A stretch of DNA of 64,000 nucleotides from Rikenellaceae bacterium (GTDB lineage: Bacteria > Bacteroidota > Bacteroidia > Bacteroidales > Rikenellaceae). The number at the start of each line of letters is the position of its first letter. The stretch's first letter is position 1. A program made the position numbers and the translations under genes. Where the stretch lies: assembly GCA_015059955.1 (NCBI GenBank), contig SUZK01000006.1, forward strand, positions 96,132 through 160,131, in the 5' to 3' direction. The notes beneath the pieces were generated by a model. It was not told where the DNA came from. It worked only from the letters and a program-made list of their open reading frames with translations, and ran no database searches. This document shows, in pieces, positions 51,878 to 60,498 of the stretch.

Positions 51878-54646
51878 CTAACGTTTAATCAACAATCTAA
51901 CAATACGAATAATCTCAGGTATAAGCACCACAGGCGAGGTTATGAGTATTATCCAACCCCAATCCTCCGCCGCGAGAGGTGCTACATTGAAGAGCTTGCC
52001 GGCGCAGCTCACAATCACTATCTGACCGACGAGTATCACCCCTGCGATAAGCAGGAAGTAGCCGCTATACGACCCCTTAACCACCGCGCGATTGGTAAAG
52101 AGTGCCACGATATCTTGTAGTAGCGTACGGTCGGTATGGAAGTACTTGGCATTAAACATATTCCAGAACTGCAACAGCACGAATATCGAGAAGAAGATGC
52201 CCATCTCATATGGTGTTAGGTGTGCCGTAGCGGGCGAGATGCTGAATATATCCTTAAAGAAGATGCGCACAGCATCTGCCGTAAAGAGAGCCGAGACGCT
52301 TGTCACCTCATAGTGACACAACAGCTGCCACAAGCCCACGAGGATGACAAAGAAGAGCAAGCCTGTACCCACGATACGCCTCAACATCGCGCGGCTGATG
52401 ATGTGGCTCGATGGGTCGCGTGGCCTATCTTTCAAGACCTTGGGGTCGGCGGGGAGTGACGATAGCGCCATTGCCGCAAAGGTATCCATGATGAGGTTTA
52501 CCCACAACATCTGCGTCACAGTAAGTGGCGACTCCATGCCGATAAATGCACCAAGCAGGACAATAAGACAAGCACATAGGTTAATGGTCATCTGGAAGAT
52601 GATGAAGCGGCGTATGTTTAGGTGCAACGAACGCCCCCACATAATGGCTTTGTTGATGCTTGCAAAGGAGTTGTCGATGATGGTAATGTCGCTCGCCTCC
52701 TTGGCTCTCGACGTGCCATCACCCATCGAGAGGCCCACTTGTGCCTTGCTCAGCGCTGGGGCATCGTTCGTACCATCACCCGTGACCGCAACGACCTCGT
52801 TGTTCTGCTGCAAGAGCATCACAAGGCGCGCCTTATCGTCGGGACGTGCACGCGAGATAACCTTAAGTGTGGGCTCTGCCAACATCTTGCGTGCCTCGTC
52901 GTCGCTCATCGCAGCAAACTGAGGGCCAGTGATAACCTGCCCCTCCTCCTCGCTTGTGATAAGCCCTATCTGACGACCTATCTCCGTTGCCGTAGCGGGG
53001 GTATCACCAGTGACGATGATAACACGCACGCCTGCCGACTGCATACACGTTGTTATCGCCTCGCACACATCGTGGCGTATAGGGTCGGCAATGCCTACGA
53101 TACCCAAGAACGTAATATCGCCAGCAACACCATTATCGTCGATATACTGCACCGCAAAGCCGAGCGTACGCATAGCACGCGACTGGTAGCTGAGCAGACG
53201 CTCCTCGATGCTCTCGCGCGTATGGCCATTGGCTATGGTCGTGCACATGTTGAGAACTATCTCGGGAGCACCCTTTATATAGCGAATATGGCTATCTGTG
53301 CGATTGTCGCGCACCTCGGTAGTCATATACTTCGTCTCTGTCGAGAATGGCTCTTGCGCTATGATGGTATGGCTATCGCGCACATCGGTATACTCCATAT
53401 TGTGCGCCCTGAGCCACATGAGTAGCGCACCCTCGGTAGGGTTACCTATGGCCGACACCTTGCCATCGTCGTCGAGCGATAACTCCGCCGTAGAGTTTAC
53501 CGCCATGCCCTCCATAAAGAGCGTCATGCGCTCCTCGTCGCACGCCATATGCTCCACCACAGTCATCTTATTCTGTGTGAGCGTTCCCGTCTTATCGCTG
53601 CATATCACCGTCGTTGCACCCATCGTCTCGCAAGCATGGAGCTTACGCACCAAGCTCTTAGCCTTGAGCATACGGCGCATACTCATCGCCAAGCTCACCG
53701 TGATACTCATGGGCAAGCCCTCAGGGACTGCCACAACGATAAGCGTCACAGCAATCATTATAGAGCCTAACACATACTCGGCAATCTGCAAGAACGACAA
53801 CTCGCCAACAACGATATCGTCACTGAAGAAGAGAAGCAGCGTACGGCCCACGATGATAAGCAGGGCGATGACAACACTCGCCTTCGATATCCACCCACTG
53901 AGCTGCCCGAGCTGTCTGTTAAGCGGTGTCTCGACATCGCTACCCTCGCTTGCTCGTGCCACACCTTTACCCTCCTCGGTGGCCATACCTACGGCCGTAA
54001 CACGCATCAGGGCGTTACCCTCGATGATAGTTGCACCGCGCAGCATGAAGTTCGACGGATAGGTGGCATCCTTGTCGAAGTTGGCCTCATCGACATATTT
54101 ATTAGCGTATGGCTCACCCGTGAAGTTCGATTCGTCGACACATAGCTGTATGGCCTCGATAAGTAGGCCATCGGCAGGTATCTCGTCGCCATTCTCCAAG
54201 CGTACGATATCGCCCACGACAACATCCTGCTTGGCGATACTCTCCACCGTAGCACGACTCTCGGCATCGCGGCGGCGCAAGACCTTAACGGGTCGCGAGT
54301 CCTTGACCTTATTAAGGATGTCGAACTCCTTGCCGGCCTTGACCTCGAAGATGAAGCCTACACCCGTAGCCAGGAGCAACGCCAACAACACGCCACATGG
54401 TTCGAAGAGCAACGACATATCCTTGCCCACAACGAAAATCTCGTAGAGCGACACACCCACCGAGAAGACGAAGACAACGAGAAGAACAATGATGATAGGG
54501 TCTTTGAACTTGGCGAGGTATGCACGCCATAGGGGCTCTCGCTCGGGCGGTGGTATAATGTTTTTACCTCTACCCTCCTGCACCTCTTTAGAGGTTGCAA
54601 CAAGTGCAGTATATCGTTGCGTATCTTTGCTACTATTCGACATCAT
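51878..54646 (-). CDS. calcium-translocating P-type ATPase (PMCA-like, P2B)
   Basis: A 922-residue cation pump. It has TGES-like FTGEPYANKYVD, membrane motif PEGLPMSITVSLAMSMRRML, phosphorylation site CSDKTGTLTQNKM (Asp near 350) and the hinge GDGTNDAPALSKAQVG. M5-M6 residues NLIMDTFAAMALSSLPAD fit Ca2+ pumps. The order of helices (two, two, then six) is standard. It exports Ca2+ from the cytosol. A promoter box lies upstream. Two unrelated membrane-protein genes follow in the run. Confidence 0.92.
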   Translation of the reverse strand: MMSNSSKDTQRYTALVATSKEVQEGRGKNIIPPPEREPLWRAYLAKFKDPIIIVLLVVFVFSVGVSLYEIFVVGKDMSLLFEPCGVLLALLLATGVGFIFEVKAGKEFDILNKVKDSRPVKVLRRRDAESRATVESIAKQDVVVGDIVRLENGDEIPADGLLIEAIQLCVDESNFTGEPYANKYVDEANFDKDATYPSNFMLRGATIIEGNALMRVTAVGMATEEGKGVARASEGSDVETPLNRQLGQLSGWISKASVVIALLIIVGRTLLLFFSDDIVVGELSFLQIAEYVLGSIMIAVTLIVVAVPEGLPMSITVSLAMSMRRMLKAKSLVRKLHACETMGATTVICSDKTGTLTQNKMTVVEHMACDEERMTLFMEGMAVNSTAELSLDDDGKVSAIGNPTEGALLMWLRAHNMEYTDVRDSHTIIAQEPFSTETKYMTTEVRDNRTDSHIRYIKGAPEIVLNMCTTIANGHTRESIEERLLSYQSRAMRTLGFAVQYIDDNGVAGDITFLGIVGIADPIRHDVCEAITTCMQSAGVRVIIVTGDTPATATEIGRQIGLITSEEEGQVITGPQFAAMSDDEARKMLAEPTLKVISRARPDDKARLVMLLQQNNEVVAVTGDGTNDAPALSKAQVGLSMGDGTSRAKEASDITIIDNSFASINKAIMWGRSLHLNIRRFIIFQMTINLCACLIVLLGAFIGMESPLTVTQMLWVNLIMDTFAAMALSSLPADPKVLKDRPRDPSSHIISRAMLRRIVGTGLLFFVILVGLWQLLCHYEVTSVSALFTADAVRIFFKDIFSISPATAHLTPYEMGIFFSIFVLLQFWNMFNAKYFHTDRTLLQDIVALFTNRAVVKGSYSGYFLLIAGVILVGQIVIVSCAGKLFNVAPLAAEDWGWIILITSPVVLIPEIIRIVRLLIKR

Positions 54647-54666
54647 AAGTTGTAATATTCAACTTA

Positions 54667-54674
54667 CAAAGATA
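54667..54674 (-). promoter_or_regulatory. -7 box of the P-ATPase run
   Basis: TATCTTTG on the minus strand, 20 bp before the ATG. Confidence 0.55.
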
Positions 54675-54758
54675 CATATTTATATAAAACAATGTCCCTC
54701 CGATGCCTAAAAATAGTATTTTTAAAAACAAAATAACGAAAATGTAATCCGTTTGTAA

Positions 54759-54797
54759 CAATGAGGAGCAAAGATTTGTATTCCTTGCTCCTCATTG
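54759..54797 (-). terminator. terminator of the nitroreductase gene
   Basis: CAATGAGGAGCAA pairs perfectly with TTGCTCCTCATTG. It lies 4 bp after the stop codon. The T run is weak (TTACAAA), so efficiency is uncertain. Confidence 0.72.
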
Positions 54798-54801
54798 ATG
54801 T

Positions 54802-55335
54802 CTACTCAACAAATAATATACGCTCTGGGCCCTCGTATTCAGGCAGCGGCTTTGGTGTGTAGTCGGCATAGCCGATAGATATCACACACCATACGCGATA
54901 GCCCTCGGGTATCTCTGGAAGAAGCTCCTTAACGTAGTCCTCGCTACGCTGGCTGTCGGGCACATCCTTGAGTGTTAGGTAGTCGCCAACGTGCACCCAG
55001 CACGATGCGAGGCCCTCATCAACGAGTGCGAGTTGCAGTGTATTGGCCATAATCGAAGCGTTGGTCTGCCACATAGGGCTTGCGCTCTCATCGCCAAGAA
55101 CGACGATGGCAGCACCTGCCTCCTCCAAGAGGCTTGAGCCCCAGTCGCGCAGACGACTCAAGGCATGCACCTTATCGAGGTTCGTAACGGCCATAAGGCG
55201 TGTTGAGCGTGTATTCTTTGATGATGGAGCGCGCAGAGCCAACTCCATAGCACTTTGTAGTTTCTCTCTCTCGACGGGCTTACCCGTATAGCGACGTGTA
55301 GAACGACGTCGTTGAACAACCTCTCTGAAATCCAT
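54802..55335 (-). CDS. nitroreductase-family flavoprotein
   Basis: A 177-residue FMN enzyme. The N-terminal RRRSTRRYTGKPV is the FMN phosphate-binding motif. APSSKNTRSTRL and the later GLASCWVHVGDY and VWCVISIGYAD strands fit the family. Members reduce quinones, nitro compounds or flavins with NAD(P)H; the physiological substrate is not shown. It is divergent from the HAD gene and monocistronic. Confidence 0.88.
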   Translation of the reverse strand: MDFREVVQRRRSTRRYTGKPVEREKLQSAMELALRAPSSKNTRSTRLMAVTNLDKVHALSRLRDWGSSLLEEAGAAIVVLGDESASPMWQTNASIMANTLQLALVDEGLASCWVHVGDYLTLKDVPDSQRSEDYVKELLPEIPEGYRVWCVISIGYADYTPKPLPEYEGPERILFVE

Positions 55336-55425
55336 AATTATATTCTTTTCAATTATTTTTATGCTTATCGTTACAAAAATAGTGATTTTTTTGTATCTTT
55401 ACATCATTATCAACAAAAAAGAGAG

Positions 55426-56271
55426 ATGAAAGAGAGGATTACCGTAGCACTAATCTACGATTTCGACGGCACACTGGCGCCAGGCAATATGCAGGAGTAC
55501 GACTTTATCCCCGCCGTGGGCAAGAGCAATATGGAGTTTTGGCACGAGGCAAACACCCTCGCCGAGGAGCAGGATGCCGACCAGGTGCTTACATATATGG
55601 CACGTATGCTTCAGGCGGCACAGTCTAAGGGGCTATCGCTACGCCGCGAGGCATTCCGCGAGTCGGGCCGTAACGTCAAGTTCTACAACGGCGTCATCGA
55701 GTGGTTCAAGCGCATCAACGACTATGGCGCTGAGCGTGGCATCAACATCCTACACTATGTCAACTCGTCGGGACTCAAAGAGATTATCGAGGGCACGGCC
55801 ATAGCCCACGAGTTCAAGAATATCTACGCCTGCTCGTTCCTCTACAATGTCGACGGCATAGCATATTGGCCTGCGGTGGCTGTCAACTACACCAACAAGA
55901 CACAGTTCATATTCAAGATAAACAAGGGCGTCGAGTCGGTCTTCGATACCAAGGACGTAAACCGCTTTATGGAGGAGAACAAACGCCCTGTGCCCTTCTC
56001 GCGCATGATATACTTTGGCGATGGTACAACAGACATTCCCTGCATGCGTCTTGTCAAGAACTTCGGTGGCCACTCCATCGCTGTCTACAACCCCGAGGAG
56101 GAGGGTCAGCGCACAGTTCTCAACGAGCTTATACGCGACAACCGTGTGAATCACGTTTGCCCTGCCGACTACTCCGAGGGTTCGGAGATAGATACCGTCG
56201 TTAAGACCATCATCGACAAGGTGGTAATGGACCAGCGACTTGCCGAATTAGAGGTAGCACGCCAAGAGTAA
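55426..56271 (+). CDS. HAD-superfamily hydrolase
   Basis: A 281-residue haloacid-dehalogenase-fold phosphatase. Motif I is YDFDGTLAPG (D12, D14), motif II is near HYVNSSG, and motif IV is YFGDGTTDIPCM. A helical cap lies between I and II. The start MKERITVAL at 55426 is preferred; the longer frame overlaps the divergent promoter region and the nitroreductase start. Substrate is unknown. The rdgB-type gene starts 6 bp later, so the two form an operon, perhaps in nucleotide clean-up. Confidence 0.85.
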   Translation: MKERITVALIYDFDGTLAPGNMQEYDFIPAVGKSNMEFWHEANTLAEEQDADQVLTYMARMLQAAQSKGLSLRREAFRESGRNVKFYNGVIEWFKRINDYGAERGINILHYVNSSGLKEIIEGTAIAHEFKNIYACSFLYNVDGIAYWPAVAVNYTNKTQFIFKINKGVESVFDTKDVNRFMEENKRPVPFSRMIYFGDGTTDIPCMRLVKNFGGHSIAVYNPEEEGQRTVLNELIRDNRVNHVCPADYSEGSEIDTVVKTIIDKVVMDQRLAELEVARQE

Positions 56272-56277
56272 GAGATT

Positions 56278-56853
56278 ATGAAGATAGTATTTGCAACCAA
56301 CAACGCCCATAAGCTCTCGGAGGTGAGAGCCGTACTCGGCGAGGGCTTCGAGCTTGTAACGCTACGCGAGGTGGGCATTACGGAGGATATACCCGAGACG
56401 GGCGCTACGCTCGACGAGAACGCCTCACAGAAGGCACACTATGTATATGAGCGCACTGGCTTAGACTGCTTTGCCGACGATACGGGCTTGGAGGTCGAGG
56501 AGCTGAATGGCGCACCAGGGGTACGCTCGGCACGCTACGCTACGGAGGGTCACGACTTTGCGGCTAACAACCGCAAACTGTTACACGAGTTGGAGGGCAA
56601 GACGAACCGCCGTGCGCGCTTTCGCACCGTTATATCGCTTATACGCGGTGGTGTGGAGCAGCAGGTTGAGGGCATCGTCGAGGGGCGTATTGCCACCGAG
56701 GAGGCGGGGTGTGGAGGCTTTGGCTACGACCCGCTATTTGTGCCCGATGGCCACACGGTGACCTTTGCCGAGATGTCTGCCGACGAGAAGAATGCCATAT
56801 CGCACCGCGGTCGAGCCGTGGCCGAGTTGGTCAAGTTGCTACGCGACAGCTAA
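56278..56853 (+). CDS. rdgB: dITP/XTP pyrophosphatase (RdgB/HAM1 family)
   Basis: A 191-residue nucleotide-pool sanitising enzyme that hydrolyses dITP, ITP and XTP so they are not built into DNA or RNA. It has FATNNAHKLSEV at 4-15, the acidic DETGATLDENA-like region (PETGATLDENAS), ADDTGLEVEELNGAPGVRSARYA, the FGYDPLFVP motif and the SHRGRA end. Length is standard. Confidence 0.95.
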   Translation: MKIVFATNNAHKLSEVRAVLGEGFELVTLREVGITEDIPETGATLDENASQKAHYVYERTGLDCFADDTGLEVEELNGAPGVRSARYATEGHDFAANNRKLLHELEGKTNRRARFRTVISLIRGGVEQQVEGIVEGRIATEEAGCGGFGYDPLFVPDGHTVTFAEMSADEKNAISHRGRAVAELVKLLRDS

Positions 56854-56874
56854 CAACAAAACGACATTAAAGAG

Positions 56875-56904
56875 AATTGCCCGACTCCGAGGAGCCGGGC
56901 AATT
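56875..56904. terminator. bidirectional terminator between rdgB and the fimbrillin-like gene
   Basis: AATTGCCCGACTCC pairs with GGAGCCGGGCAATT around GA. It lies 21 bp after each stop codon. Confidence 0.85.
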
Positions 56905-56924
56905 GACATATAGAGCATTAAGCG

Positions 56925-58577
56925 TTACTCTGCATAGCGGAAGTATGCTTCATGCAAGAAATAATAGGCGCCCAGATTAGTACCTGCGGTATCATTACAA
57001 TCAATACTAATATATGGAGTTGATTCTGACAAACCAAATGAATTTTGCCATACATTAGCGCCATAAATCGTTCCACCGGTCTTGCTTCCGCCTGTCGTTG
57101 AGAATGAGATAGCAGACTGATTAGAAGACGTCGTATTTGGCACAGCACCAACATACGTTATTCTCGCAATATCTCCTCCAGCATTATATGTACTATGAAC
57201 AATTGATGGTTGAACCATCGTTGTAGCAGGAACAAAGAATTTTGGCGAAACAACAAAACCCTTTTCATGCTCATCAAATAGCACTATGAAAACTTTTGAA
57301 TAACGACGATGACACAAAACCAAGGTCTTAGCACGACCAGCCAACGTCTCGTTACTTACTCTCAAAGTACCATTTGTGCTCCAGCCAGCGCTACGATAGG
57401 CCTCCAATGAGCCATTTACGAAGTTATAGCTATATGGAAGACCTGTGAGCCATACATTATTTGTTGAGTAGTACTTCTTGCCATTAACTACAACAAATGC
57501 CTTGATACCTGTCTTCTCACCCCATGCGGTTGAGTAAGATGGAGTCTCATTGATGCAGAAGGTGTTTGCAGCCTTATCCCACGATACCTGACCCGCAGAA
57601 TAGGTATATGTAGTGCCATCAACCTCGTAGCCAAGGTCAGAAATCATTGCATCCTGAACACCAGCATACGATGAAGCACAGCTCTCGCCATTCTTACCCG
57701 TAACAAAGAAGATGTCGGTGTTAGCGCAACTATTAGCTGTTGCAGATGCACCGTCAAGATAGTAGCTATACGATGTCTTAGCGCCGAGGGTTACCGTAGG
57801 CTGTGACCACTCGATAGCGACACGTGTTGTGGTAGCCTTCTCGAAGATCTTTGCATTGTATGCCTTTGAGCAGACATTGCCCGAAGCATCAGTAAGGCGC
57901 ACTACGTAGCCATTTGCCATATTGAGGTCGGCAGGCAACGAGAAGAAGAAGCCATCCTTAGATGGGTTCTCGATAGTATACGCAGCTACCTCGCCATATC
58001 TCTGTGTAGTCTCCGAAGCGAATAGATAGTCGAAGCCCTGTGGTAGCATAGTACCATCGAATGCCACGAACTCGGCCTTCGAGAGTGACGATACGCCACT
58101 CACGGCTACGTGCAATAGAGCATTAGCAGGCTTAAACGCCATGTCGATAGCTACGCCCTTAGTGCCCTCAGCCTTTGCCACGAGCACTGCTGAGTCTTTA
58201 TCGTCGCCCGACTGCGAAGCGAGCTCAACATTAGCCACGCCATCGGTGATGGTCATAGCAGGATAGATTGCGTAGTAGGTATCTGCGTCGGCAATAGCCG
58301 AACCCTCGCCCACGAAGCGCACATCAGTGTCGCCACCAGCCTCGGCAACAAGAGTTGCAGATGCACCAGCCGCAGAGCTAAGGGTTACCACATCGCCCTG
58401 CTCCCACTTAACATCGGTAAACTTCTCACCATCGACAGTTACACGGGTATCATCAGTAACAATCGAAGCGTTCATAGTAAACATTGTCTTTGACTCAACG
58501 TTTGTAGTGTCGTTGCTCTCCTTAGAACAACCCACCATTGCTGTCACAGCAGCCATCATAAAAAATAATCTCTTCAT
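56925..58577 (-). CDS. fimbrillin-family lipoprotein
   Basis: A 550-residue lipoprotein with lipobox AMVGC (C16). The N-terminal half follows the fimbrillin/Mfa-like pattern: TMNASIVTDDTRVTVDG, DVKWEQGDVVTLSS, YYAIYPAMTITDG and FKPANALLHVAVSG. The C-terminal half (about 270-550) is a beta-rich domain with several Tyr and Ser clusters and does not match a family I know. It may form surface pili or a fixed surface adhesin. A 44-residue gene lies 21 bp upstream and is probably in the same transcript. Confidence 0.85.
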   Translation of the reverse strand: MKRLFFMMAAVTAMVGCSKESNDTTNVESKTMFTMNASIVTDDTRVTVDGEKFTDVKWEQGDVVTLSSAAGASATLVAEAGGDTDVRFVGEGSAIADADTYYAIYPAMTITDGVANVELASQSGDDKDSAVLVAKAEGTKGVAIDMAFKPANALLHVAVSGVSSLSKAEFVAFDGTMLPQGFDYLFASETTQRYGEVAAYTIENPSKDGFFFSLPADLNMANGYVVRLTDASGNVCSKAYNAKIFEKATTTRVAIEWSQPTVTLGAKTSYSYYLDGASATANSCANTDIFFVTGKNGESCASSYAGVQDAMISDLGYEVDGTTYTYSAGQVSWDKAANTFCINETPSYSTAWGEKTGIKAFVVVNGKKYYSTNNVWLTGLPYSYNFVNGSLEAYRSAGWSTNGTLRVSNETLAGRAKTLVLCHRRYSKVFIVLFDEHEKGFVVSPKFFVPATTMVQPSIVHSTYNAGGDIARITYVGAVPNTTSSNQSAISFSTTGGSKTGGTIYGANVWQNSFGLSESTPYISIDCNDTAGTNLGAYYFLHEAYFRYAE

Positions 58578-58598
58578 AGCAGTGAATTGTTTTAAGTA

Positions 58599-58733
58599 TT
58601 ACTCCATCTCCGAGCCTTCGCCACCATCGCCGTAGTCGCCACCATCGACAACACCACTTAGTGAGAAACCCTGCTCAATCTCAAATTCGACCACCTCAAT
58701 CTCAGGGGCAGAATAAGCTCTTATACTAACCAT
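58599..58733 (-). CDS. 44-residue acidic micro-protein upstream of the fimbrillin-like gene
   Basis: The frame reads MVSIRAYSAPEIEVVEFEIE, then QGFSLSGVVDGG and an acidic glycine-rich tail ending GSEME. The core PEIEVVEFEIEQGFSLSG resembles the short peptides with a P-x-IEVVE-x-E pattern found next to surface-lipoprotein genes in Bacteroidales. It has no signal peptide. It ends 21 bp before the lipoprotein start. The role is unknown. A coding start, a coherent amphipathic core and position support it as a real gene. Confidence 0.7.
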   Translation of the reverse strand: MVSIRAYSAPEIEVVEFEIEQGFSLSGVVDGGDYGDGGEGSEME

Positions 58734-59028
58734 ATATCTATTAATTTAACTTATATACCAAATATAATACTCTGTGCGTAAACACAAAAACGCGCAAAAA
58801 ACAGTCGCAAAGGTAATCTATTTTTTTTTGCTGACAATCTAATTTCAACCAACCACGATTTTTTTAGAATATAAACTCCGCGCGAGGCGAGGGCAATGAG
58901 AGGTGGGTGGAGCTTTCTTGTTAGAAGGTAGTAGATGCAACGCTCGGCAACGACAATTAGCACCGCAACACAATTTGTTGTCAGAGGGTGCTAATGTGGC
59001 GCTGACACAAGGGTAATCAGCGGTGGAG
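58734..59028. repeat. repeat-filled gap before DUF4465 (half-elements of the hairpin family)
   Basis: 58909-58950 is a 42-bp near-perfect direct copy (one mismatch) of 59025-59066, the left arm of the next hairpin element. Between them ATTAGCACC pairs with GGTGCTAAT around an AATTTGTTGT-containing loop (about 58955-58995). No gene is supported. 58734-58900 is AT-rich with nothing recognised. Confidence 0.7.
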
Positions 59029-59154
59029 CTTTCTTGTCAGAAGGTAGTAGATGCAACGCTCGGCAAAAAAAATGCGGATGGGCTGTACTTGACGTACTGC
59101 TCATTCGCATTTTCTTTTGTTAGCGGCAGCAGATGCTGCCTTATCACAAGAAAG
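59029..59154 (-). repeat. long hairpin element, subtype A, overlapping the DUF4465 stop codon
   Basis: Outer arm CTTTCTTGTCAGAAGG pairs with CCTTATCACAAGAAAG. The inner stem AATGCGGATGGGC pairs with TGCTCATTCGCATT around GTAC-TTGAC-GTAC. The right arm contains the last three codons and stop of the DUF4465 gene (TCT TTC TTG TGA). Confidence 0.83.
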
Positions 59155-59848
59155 ACAATTCGTCGAGGGCTATATAAAGCGGTGTATTCGCCCCATACTC
59201 ACCCACATCGGTAGTCTCTATCTTTACGCGTACACGCTCATAATCTTTGCCAAGAGGGGTGAGGTCAAATATATCCCAGCGGGTAGCCATAAGTTGCTTA
59301 CCATCGCGATAGTCAACGACATAGCACTCCACCTTGCCGACCTCCTTATCTCCCTTGAGAGAGGTGAAGACAACCTTGAGGTAGTCGCCATCGGTGAAGG
59401 CGCGAGCAAAGGTGTTTATATCCTCGTTGGTGATTGAGGCGTAGGTGTAGGTGGTGAGGTTAAGGCGCACGCTTGTAAGTATGTGGTCGCCCTTGATAAC
59501 GATGTCGCAAGGCTCGTTATAGCTATCGTAGTAGTATAGGAGCGCACCCGTGCCATGTGATGCCGAAGCGCTGTATACGGCATACTGGTTCTCGTAGAGG
59601 CCATTAGCGGCGTCGGTATCAAACTTCTTGGTCTGCACGAAGCCTCCCCAGTAGCCGAACTCCTCGTTGTAGAAGTGTTCGAACTTGAACTCATCGGTCT
59701 CGTAGCCATACTCGAAGTCGCCACTATTCCCAGCCTCGAACTCTGCCTCGAAGCTCTCGATATATACGCGAGGCTTAACATCATTAACCCAATCGTTGTC
59801 GCAAGCAACAAAGGCAACAACGGCCAAAAGCAATACAATCTTTCTCAT
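59144..59848 (-). CDS. DUF4465-domain lipoprotein
   Basis: A 234-residue lipoprotein with lipobox AFVAC (C16). The rest matches DUF4465: ESFEAEF, FEHFYNEEFGYWGGFVQTKKFD, YAVYSASASHGTGALLYYYDS and ALDELSFL. The family is exported, beta-rich and of unknown function. It lies 18 bp after the LolA-like gene. Its last codons are part of a hairpin element. Confidence 0.87.
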   Translation of the reverse strand: MRKIVLLLAVVAFVACDNDWVNDVKPRVYIESFEAEFEAGNSGDFEYGYETDEFKFEHFYNEEFGYWGGFVQTKKFDTDAANGLYENQYAVYSASASHGTGALLYYYDSYNEPCDIVIKGDHILTSVRLNLTTYTYASITNEDINTFARAFTDGDYLKVVFTSLKGDKEVGKVECYVVDYRDGKQLMATRWDIFDLTPLGKDYERVRVKIETTDVGEYGANTPLYIALDELSFL

Positions 59849-59866
59849 CTATTTATGTTTAATCAG

Positions 59867-60472
59867 TTACAAAAACGAAACTATATCGTAGGCGCGGTAG
59901 GCATCCTTATCCCAGCGTGGGAGCTTCCACCCCTCATCTGTTGGTTGCATCGTAATCTTCACCTTATCGCCTTCGTAGTCGTAGATAATCTGCAATGGCT
60001 GCACTACATCGCCGCTCTTCGACAGCGCGAGGCTTATAGTAGTGATACCCAACGCCTTGTCATGTGGCACAAGCTCAACGATGGCAAGTTCATCGTTGTG
60101 GCTGAAGCGCAACTTCATGGTGAACTCCTCATCGACAAAAGCAAAGGCACGCGTGGGGTTTGTCAGCAGGTCGCGCGAGTCGAGGTTTACCCTATCCTCG
60201 GTGACCTCCTTGCGTGCATTGTTTATCTCATAGCGTAGCTTACCATCGCTATATACCTCCATGTCGGCGAGTGTCATATGGTAACTATCGCCATCGACCT
60301 GCATAGCGCCATAAAGCTCATTATCGTCGCCCTCAACCTCGACCGTGATACCATAGGCGTAGCGCTCACCCAACGATGCGTTGAGCATATCAATCCACTC
60401 ACGAGCTGTGGTCTGCGCCGAGAGTGCACAAACGCTAAATAGCGCACATAGTGTTACAACAAATCTTCTCAT
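59867..60472 (-). CDS. LolA-like lipoprotein carrier protein
   Basis: A 201-residue periplasmic protein with signal peptide (cleavage after ALSA). The beta-sandwich features include SYHMTLADMEVYSDGKLRYEIN, VNLDSRDLLTNPTRAF and the hydrophobic strand pattern of LolA. It should carry lipoproteins from the inner to the outer membrane. It is 26 bp after ftsK, the usual arrangement in this phylum, which supports the call despite low conservation. Confidence 0.87.
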   Translation of the reverse strand: MRRFVVTLCALFSVCALSAQTTAREWIDMLNASLGERYAYGITVEVEGDDNELYGAMQVDGDSYHMTLADMEVYSDGKLRYEINNARKEVTEDRVNLDSRDLLTNPTRAFAFVDEEFTMKLRFSHNDELAIVELVPHDKALGITTISLALSKSGDVVQPLQIIYDYEGDKVKITMQPTDEGWKLPRWDKDAYRAYDIVSFL

Positions 60473-60498
60473 ACTCTTCGTTCGTTTATAGTATAACG

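Noticed and set aside
52622..53425. Long plus-strand frame opposite the P-ATPase gene
   Set aside because: It is an antisense shadow of a well-supported gene. Composition is dominated by His, Arg and Cys, and no domain is recognisable.
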